DNA from: Plasmopara viticola
Taxonomy: Eukaryota > Oomycota > Peronosporomycetes > Peronosporales > Peronosporaceae
Assembly: GCA_001695595.3 (NCBI GenBank)
Contig: MBPM02000012.1
Span: forward strand, 1,178,001-1,242,000
Direction: 5' to 3'
DNA length: 64,000 nt
Both the position numbers and the translations under genes were made by a program. The notes under the pieces are model-generated. The model was given only the letters and a program-made list of their open reading frames with translations, searched no databases and was not told where the DNA came from. Positions 57,198 to 64,000 of this stretch are shown piece by piece; position 1 is the stretch's first letter, and each line of letters begins with the position of its first letter.

Positions 57198-58784
57198 CTA
57201 TTCCAACAAAGGGATCTGATTTTGACCGTGATCAGTTGTGGCCACGGTTTTCATCCTTTTTGCAGCAAATTCATCTTGAATATCTTGAATGGTCTTGCCA
57301 TACGTATCAGGCACGACACTGAAAAAGAAGAGAAATGACAATGTGATCGTATATATGAATGGCACGAAAGTATAGTGTTCTAAGGCAGCAGCAATGTACG
57401 GATACGTTAATCCAATGATGAGACTGCACGACCAACTGCAGCCTACGCAAACGGAGCATCCTACAGCTCGCGCGTCGTCGGGGAACATATCCGCCATGAC
57501 CCCCCATACCAGTGGTCCGAGACTTGCACCATATGTAATCATGTAGAGCGCAACAAACAGAATAGCAAGCGAGGACATATGAGTCACTAGCGACGCTGTA
57601 ACACCAATCGCACTTAGTAGCATGCCTGCGAGGCCGAATAAAATAAGCTTGCGATTACCAAATCGCGAGGCTAGAAAGCCACTGAACAAGGTCGGTACCA
57701 TATTGATAGAGTTGACTATCATTAAACCAATTCGACTGTCCGAAAGTCCCGCTTGCTTAAAAATGCCGGACGAGTAAAAGAAGACCGCATTGATACCGGA
57801 GAACTGTAGAGCACCAGCCACACCGATGGCCGTTAGCATCTGTGGAAGCAACGACGTGAACAGTCTCGAAAGTGTACTGGATTGACCTTGAGTAGGGGCT
57901 GGTGCGATTTTTGACATACCGAGGTCCTCTAACTTAGTCGTTCCTTCCCGTCTAGACTCAACGTCTACTTGTTGCTGGTCAATCCAAACTTTGGCCGCAT
58001 ACACGTTATCCTCACCAAAGAGACACGCTAATTGGTTTTCCGCTTCCTTGGGTTTGTCGACCATCAACAACCACGCGGGACTTTCCACCAGGACAGACGG
58101 TGCCAATGCCAGGAACAATACCCCAAGCACGATTGGAAACCCAGCAACGTACCTCCAACCGGTGCTCGTGCTAGCGAAGAAGAACATGATTGCTACCAGG
58201 AAGTGACCGAGACAGTTAGAAAGCTGAAAGCACACACCCAATTTGCAGCGAAGATGTGGTGGACAAATCTCGCCAATGAAGCCAGGAATTATTGCTGTTG
58301 AACCGCCTGAAGCGATACCTGCAAAGACACGGCCAACACTGAAAATCGTGATGGTACTGGATGTGGCCTGGATAACACCACCAGCAATCATGACAAGACA
58401 ATTGGCCATCATGGTCGGTTTTCTTCCAAATTTGTTCGAAAGTCGTCCAGTCAAAAGTGAACCAGTCATCCCACCAACAATCCACGCGCTGACTGCGATA
58501 GTCCACTGGGTCATGGTGTGTCCGGGGAACATGAGACACGTACCGGGCTTAATCGGTCGTGTATTGCAGTCCTCCTCATTATTGAAAATCGAATTGTTCA
58601 TTTGTGACGTGGACCATCCAAATTGAATGCCTTGGATCACTGCTATGATAACATTGGCGTATAACTTCCACGTTGGTTTAACGGGATCAGTTTTGTTGTC
58701 AGCATTTGCAGTCATAGCCAAAGGCGTTGGAGCTACCCAGCAGTATCCACTGGTACTGCCGATCATCGACGCGGAAAAATCCAT
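57198..58784 (-). CDS. Sugar transporter, major facilitator superfamily, second subfamily, duplicate
   Basis: Intact 528-residue single-exon frame, about 25 residue differences from the gene at 50,232. The differences cluster in the N-terminal tail (residues 11-32), the cytosolic helix 6-7 loop and helices 10-11; the K-F-G-R-K-P, E-S-P-A-W-L-L and helix 7 motifs are unchanged. One stop-codon shift removes the last Ser. Both copies keep full-length frames while at least seven relatives are broken, which suggests selection or very recent duplication. The promoter region is shared with the 50-kb gene through 58,785-58,985. Confidence 0.92.
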   Translation of the reverse strand: MDFSASMIGSTSGYCWVAPTPLAMTANADNKTDPVKPTWKLYANVIIAVIQGIQFGWSTSQMNNSIFNNEEDCNTRPIKPGTCLMFPGHTMTQWTIAVSAWIVGGMTGSLLTGRLSNKFGRKPTMMANCLVMIAGGVIQATSSTITIFSVGRVFAGIASGGSTAIIPGFIGEICPPHLRCKLGVCFQLSNCLGHFLVAIMFFFASTSTGWRYVAGFPIVLGVLFLALAPSVLVESPAWLLMVDKPKEAENQLACLFGEDNVYAAKVWIDQQQVDVESRREGTTKLEDLGMSKIAPAPTQGQSSTLSRLFTSLLPQMLTAIGVAGALQFSGINAVFFYSSGIFKQAGLSDSRIGLMIVNSINMVPTLFSGFLASRFGNRKLILFGLAGMLLSAIGVTASLVTHMSSLAILFVALYMITYGASLGPLVWGVMADMFPDDARAVGCSVCVGCSWSCSLIIGLTYPYIAAALEHYTFVPFIYTITLSFLFFFSVVPDTYGKTIQDIQDEFAAKRMKTVATTDHGQNQIPLLE

Positions 58785-60765
58785 GCTTGTTGCAAGAATT
58801 TTAGATAGTCGATCGATTCACTCTTCTAACCGTAACTTTAACGTCTATGCTTTTCTTAGCGAAACGTGTAATGAGATGGTTCTTTTGTTCTTTCACCCAA
58901 GAGGACCGATCCATGTTTGTTTGGTAAGACTAAGGCAAAATACACTAACAGATTTGGGTTTCAAATGTTACAAAGGAATTCCACACAAATTGTGGATAAC
59001 AGGCAAAATGAATTTAATGTGTAGTGAGTTACTTACGGAAAGTAATTTCAGGCAACATTTGAAATGCGATAAAAAAAGCTTTCGATCTTATGCGGAAAAT
59101 TTTTACCATGTGTAGTTAATCGGTCGACAAAGTTCGACCATCGTAAAGTTGTTTAATTTAATCATTGACAAATCTTTAGCTACTAGGCTTCGCAAAACAC
59201 ACGCCTAAACGTATTTGTCACGCGATTTAAAGTCATCATTTTGCAATTACGTCAAAGTTTAAGCGCACTGGTTCACACTTTCCTACGTTTGTTACCATCA
59301 TCTTTTAAAGCTGGTCTTTTTTGTGTCACACTATTTTTCCCTCATCGGCATAAATGAACACAAGCTCTTGAATAAAGCAATCTAACGTGAATTACTTGCT
59401 CTTAAGTGCACGTAATTTGTAGACAATTGTGTGCATATGAAATTGTACAGTCACATGCATGGTGAAAGACAGTCATGCGCACACAGGGAAGAAAACATAT
59501 GGTGCGCCACTGCTTCGAGTTACAAGGTGTAGCGAGCTTTAAATTAGCCCCGTTAGTCCTTTCGCGGTGTATACAAGGTCGACTATCTCGACCATAAGTA
59601 GATATTTTTCAAATCCATGTCGCAAAGTTTACTCTATGATAGTAATATGCGCGGTATGCTGCGAAAAAAATTAGCGATACGCGAACGCAATGCGCTGCGA
59701 AAAAAAAATAAGCGATACGCAGACGACTTCCAGCTTCATTATATGCTCCCCTTTACCAGATGAATTATATTGTTCAAATGACGATTTCAAAATTTGTTTT
59801 GCGTAGCATGCGACTCATTTCAATGGAAGCACTGCCATGCCGCTAATAAGTTCAGCACATTCAACTCTTATAATAGTATGGCTTCTAATTGCAAAATTAT
59901 ACCGCTCTCCTTTACGTGGCTATTGGCTTTTTTTAAAATATGTAGTATTAAAAGTAGTACATCTCAGTACGTAATATTCCCAAATATTTTCTTTAATCGA
60001 AATTGTAGAGCGATTGTCGAGCAAAGTTTAATTGTGGATGTGTTCCTACGGGTCTAAATCGTAGCTGCATTACATCGCCATAAAATTTGTGTCAATACAA
60101 CTGGCTGTTGCTGCTACCCGGAGAAGTGATCGAGCAGGTCATATTCACTGATCAAGTGCGGTCGCTCGCGATATTTGGTCCCACTAGACGCAAGCCGATC
60201 TCGATTCGAGAGGTCGCTCCACGAGCTGAGCAGGCCTTAGTGAAGCACTACGCCTAGATTGGTATGAATTGGAAAAGTCGCGCGATATGGGATGAATTGA
60301 GCCATAACAGCCACAATAAACAATTATTGATGGTTTTCGATAATCGATATGGTTTTGTGTAGACATTTTTTGAAAATCACCAGCCAATGAGTGAACAATC
60401 AACTTTGGCTTTGTTCCTGCCTCCAATCTTTGGATCCGAGCCGCGTTATCTACCCATCCCCCCATTTCGTTATCCAAACCCCATTCTTGTGAACGGCTAA
60501 TTAAAGTAAACTACTGATTGGCTAAAACTCGGGCTTAATATACGCCACTTTCATCTTAACCTCTTTTTGCTGTTTGATTCACCATCCATAAAATGTTTGT
60601 AATTCGCGAACATGCCGATCGCGCGAGCAGATAATGGAACGCTATCACTGCCTCAGCTATCAACATTGTTCACATCATTTCGGTAGGCTGGCTTTCGTCA
60701 GTATCGTACAACATTTTATAACACTTTTCTGAAAAGATCAAAACTGTGCCACGATTAAAGTGTCT
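58785..60765. other. Upstream flank of the transporter and adjoining spacer
   Basis: 58,785-59,760 belongs to the conserved transporter flank family. 59,760-60,765 is AT-rich and without recognised genes; a 97-codon minus frame at 60,184-60,477 has no known domain. Confidence 0.65.
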
Positions 60766-61855
60766 AGTAGTGTTATCCAGGCTACATCCAGTACCATCAC
60801 GATTTTCAGTGTTGGCCGTGTCTTTGCAGGTATCGCATCTGGCGGTTCAGCAGGAGTAATTCCTGGCTTCATTGGCGAGATTTGTCCACCACATCTTCAC
60901 AGTAAATTGTGAGTGTCCTCCCATATTTCTTACTGCCTAGGTCATTTCTTGGTAGCAATTATGTTTTTCTCTGCTAGCACGAGTACCGAAGGTATATTAC
61001 TGGGTTTCCAATTGTGCTTAAAGTACATTTCTGACATTTGCACCCTCTATCCTGGTAGAAAGTTCCGCGTGATTGTTAACAATCGATAAATCCAAGGAAG
61101 CGGAAGACCAATTAGCGCGGGTTCGTGTTAAAAATAACGTGTATGGTGCCCAGCAGCAAGAAGGCGTCGAGACTTGACGGGAAGGAACTGTCCGGTTAAA
61201 AGATCTTGAAATGTCAAGAATTGCTTCAGCCTCTTCTTAAGGTCGAGCTAGTTCACTATCGAGGTCTTTCACGTCGAAACTTCTACCGAAGCTAACGGCT
61301 ACTGCGTGGCTGGCGCTTATCAATTAACAGATACTTAGGCGGTCTCCCTCTACTCGTCTGGAATCTATATGCTAGCGGGACTTTCGGACAATCGTATTGG
61401 TGTCATATTTGTCAACTTTATCAATGTCCTACCGGATTTAATCTGTGGACTCCTAGCCTCGCGTCTCGGTGATCGCAAGCTCATTTTGCAGGGATGCTAC
61501 TTAGTGCGATTAGTATTGCAACGTCGCTAGTGACTCATACATCTTGACTTGCTATTGTGTTTGTTGTGTTCTACGTGTCTACATTAGGTGCAAGTCTTCG
61601 AACTTGTATGGCGAGTCATGGAGGGCATGTTTCCAGTCGTTGTGCGAGCTTTAGGATGCTCAATATGCATTGGCTGCAGTTGGTTGTATGGTCTCACGAT
61701 TATATTAACGTATCCGTACATTACTGCTGCCTTGGGAGACTTAAGTTTCGTGCCAATCATGCAGACGATCGCGTTTTCATTTCTCTCCTTTTTCACCGTC
61801 GTGCCTGATACGTATGGCAAGACCATTTAAGATATTTAAGACAAACTTGGTGCGA
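60766..61855 (+). pseudogene. Sugar-transporter pseudogene, 50/57-kb subfamily
   Basis: Starts at about residue 135 (G-V-I-Q-A-T-S-S-T-I-T-I-F) and keeps the rest through D-T-Y-G-K-T-I near 61,825. It lacks the internal deletion of its direct-repeat counterpart at 53,579 and keeps a helix 7-8 stretch (G-L-S-D-N-R-I-G-V-I-F-V-N-F near 61,390). Many stops and frameshifts. A last frame, 61,588-61,830, covers helices 10-12. Confidence 0.88.
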
Positions 61856-62597
61856 AACCAAATGACATGGTGAGGTGTATGGTATTCCTTTATGATTTCA
61901 TAATCATACTCATGTGTAAATTTACGTCTCCCTTAAAAAAAACTAGAATGCAAATTCGGCGGTGCGAGTGAAGTGCGAGCGCTACACAAAACAGCAAAGC
62001 TGACTCCTGCGAATAAAGGGAGTAAAATCGACCAATTTAGACACTTGAGAAAAGGCAACTGAATCCACTGACACGTCGACTACAAGCATAATTCCTTGAC
62101 TCAATCGATAGCGCAGTCGCTGACGATGTCGAACATTGATTAAAGGGAACGCATGCGACGAGCTGCAGTGAGCCTTCTCAGCTATAGACCTGGCATTAAC
62201 AATTATGACATACCTTTTCGATTTCTTCGAGGCGAAAGTATTGGATACTTTAGACGCGATGCAAGACCTTTCGAAAAGCTGTGCAACAAGTTAATAAATG
62301 GTGCGTCATTCGGAGCACTTCAGTGCTCCTGGTCCCATGCTAAAAACGTGAACGCAAAGCTAGAGACAACAATTACGAGTAGCTAGCGTATCGCAAGGAG
62401 TTGTCAGCTGAGCAAATGCTTGGTGAGTTGCTCGTGTAAGTGTTTGAAAACGATTGGACAGATGACCGACAGAGCTACGTCAACATTTGGAAAAATTACC
62501 TCGTGACGGTGAGAAACCCGATCGAGGTGCCATGCGTCATCAGGTCGCATCGGCCATAATTTTTCCTTTTACTTGTGATCGCATGGAGCTTACGCCG
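61856..62597 (+). other. Conserved spacer with coding-like text, copy 2
   Basis: Counterpart of 54,378-55,060. Here N-D-W-T-D-D-R-Q-S-Y-V-N-I-W-K-N-Y-L reads through near 62,450-62,505, where the other copy has a stop. Unassigned. Confidence 0.55.
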
Positions 62598-63440
62598 ATG
62601 TCATCTACGTCTGCTCCGACATTCGTTGTGACAGGTCGAGACACAATATTTCTAGCAAGTTGAGGACCGTACGCCAACATTCTTGTCGTAGCACTGCAGC
62701 ATTTTCAGGTCGGACGGTCCACGTCGCAATCGAACAATTTTATCTTTGATAAAAGAGGAATGCAACGCAATGCCTTTTGTACCCGGAATGTTCCTCTTTT
62801 TCTGGATACACGAAGACTTTGTAGACACTTGGAGGTAGCTCTTGGATCCTCGGTCGAAGATTGGTGGGTTTGGACGCGTCGAAAAAAAGTCTGGCTAGAA
62901 AAAAAACTTTTAATTGTCTAGGGACAGGCTGAAGCGACCAACTTTTCACTCTTGAACACTGAATACGTCTTACACTGAGTCATTTAAGTGTGTCCATTGT
63001 TTTTTTTTGCCAATATCGGCGGTGAATTGCTGCATTGTCACTTCTCAGAGCGGTTCTATGTACTACTTCCCAGAGCGGTTCTATGTATACTCTTGGCATG
63101 GTGGAAAGTCGTGCGTGATTATGATGACAGTTCAAGAATTATGCGGCGCACTTATTGCCTGACAGGAGCTTGCATGTCTGCTAGGACAAGACAACGTGTT
63201 TCCGGCAAAGATATGGAGAAGTCAATAAAAAACGACAACTTGCGTGGGAGTCGGATGTGGAAGCGTCAAATCAATGCAATTATTTCGCACGTCAATGGCC
63301 TAAAGCGCGTCTCTCCGACGGCAATTACTAGTAGCAATTAAAAATGTCGGTACCCAAAGATTCACTGCCTTCAATGCTGCCTTCTTCCCTCGTCCAGTCT
63401 ATTTCAACAAGCTAGACTTTCCGATAGTCGAGTCGACTTG
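62598..63440 (+). pseudogene. Sugar-transporter pseudogene, 26-kb subfamily
   Basis: Direct-repeat counterpart of 55,061-55,945 with the same start (M-S-S-T-S-A-P-T) and the same missing parts, plus its own small deletions in the helix 6-7 loop. No 3' part. Confidence 0.88.
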
Positions 63441-64000
63441 TGTTAATGTTGAAAAATATATTACCACTTGTTACTAAATGCTATTCTGATCAAAGATCAC
63501 CATGAATTTGATTGTTATTTGTCAGCTTAAAATGTATCGGGCAAAGCGCCTTATCTTAACATGCTCAACTTCGTCGAGCAGCTTCTTAATCAGCTGACCA
63601 TTTAGAGGACATGTAGATCGTAATACAATTTTGGCCGGTCGGGTATTATAAGTAATTTTTAGTCAGTCGTACAAAGCGTTATTTCGTGTTTGCCAGAAAT
63701 CAAGCACCAGACTTTTCGCGAATTAAAAAGAGAGATTGCGTTGGAGGTTACTTAATATATTATCAGTCATGCAGATTAATCCAAATGGTGCACGATATTC
63801 GGAGTGCACACGAATTTTTGATCGTTATACATCCCATTTGTCTAAATTAAACTTACGCAAGTTTACAAATGGTCCTTGTGATTTTATTTCAAGCTTCAGT
63901 GAAAATTTAGCTAATTTTATCACTTTACCATCACCATAACACATTTAAGTCGCACTTATTCAAACAGCAGCGATCAGACTTATTCAACGGACTAACACAC
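63441..64000. other. Duplicated non-coding stretch at the right edge
   Basis: Aligns with 55,946-56,850 without the 332-bp insertion at 56,352. No gene. Confidence 0.75.

Larger units (their letters stand above)
55087..58985 (-). repeat. Right arm of large inverted duplication
   Basis: Inverted counterpart of 49,980-53,578. Carries the gene at 57,198-58,784 and one extra short LINE-derived insertion. Confidence 0.88.
60766..64000 (+). repeat. Direct segmental repeat, copy 2 (runs off the right edge)
   Basis: Second copy of 53,579-56,850. The final 37 bases (63,964-64,000) equal the stretch ending at 56,850, which lies 348 bp before the stop codon of the transporter at 57,198. A further minus-strand transporter is therefore expected just beyond the window. 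Confidence 0.85.

Noticed and set aside
60184..60477. A 97-codon minus-strand frame as a gene
   Set aside because: No domain, no conserved copy in the duplicated parts, and composition like the surrounding intergenic DNA.
1..64000. Secreted RxLR or Crinkler effector genes, tRNA and rRNA genes
   Set aside because: I looked for signal peptide plus R-x-L-R or L-F-L-A-K frames and for cloverleaf or rRNA sequence by eye and found none convincing. A profile search could still find diverged ones.

Overview
The window looks like nuclear DNA of an oomycete (Phytophthora or downy-mildew type); the species cannot be named from the sequence alone. The reasons are: widely spaced genes with short GT-AG introns of 59-67 bp, an oomycete-style START-like protein, a tyrosine-kinase-like (TKL) kinase, a long EF-hand/IQ/ankyrin protein, and a high load of decayed transposons (Ty3/gypsy, hAT, LINE, Mutator-like). 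There is nothing bacterial: no operons, no CRISPR array, and no rRNA or tRNA that I could recognise.

Left part (1-18,900): ordinary genes separated by gene-free stretches. In order: a START-like protein running off the left edge (minus), a 600-bp foldback transposon with 193-bp terminal inverted repeats carrying a transposase-like fragment (3,864-4,463), a two-exon SET/MYND protein (plus), a two-exon TKL kinase (minus), a gypsy gag-protease remnant (minus), a four-exon 3-hydroxyacyl-CoA-dehydrogenase-like protein that has lost its catalytic His and C-terminal domain (plus), and a 1,232-residue EF-hand/IQ/ankyrin protein (minus).

Middle (18,900-26,100): a gene desert with a decayed gypsy pol (about 23,040-23,900), a near-perfect hairpin at 21,521-21,581 and small tandem duplications.

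Right part (26,100-64,000): a locus built around one family of GLUT/HXT-like sugar transporters of the major facilitator superfamily. Three copies have intact reading frames (26,496-28,073 minus; 50,232-51,821 plus; 57,198-58,784 minus) and at least seven are broken. The copies fall into two subfamilies, the 26.5-kb type and the 50/57-kb type. The 50-kb and 57-kb genes lie in the arms of a large inverted duplication (about 49,980-53,578 against 55,087-58,985). Part of that structure is repeated directly, so 60,766-64,000 is a second copy of 53,579-56,850. Upstream flanks of the transporters are conserved even where the gene has gone.

The transporter locus is riddled with mobile elements, many with visible target-site duplications (TSDs): an almost intact hAT element (TSD GTGTCAAG), a full-length but dead gypsy element with two LTRs (TSD CATAC), a solo LTR of the same family (TSD TCTAC), a decayed LINE reverse transcriptase, and six copies of a short element that joins the 5' end and the 3' end of a LINE with the middle deleted. 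Five of the six share the same 300-335-bp architecture and at least four of those have TSDs, so the short form itself appears to have transposed. One is nested inside the hAT, and two interrupt flanks for which an uninterrupted paralogue is present in this window. This short LINE-derived family and the transporter birth-and-death locus are the most interesting content.
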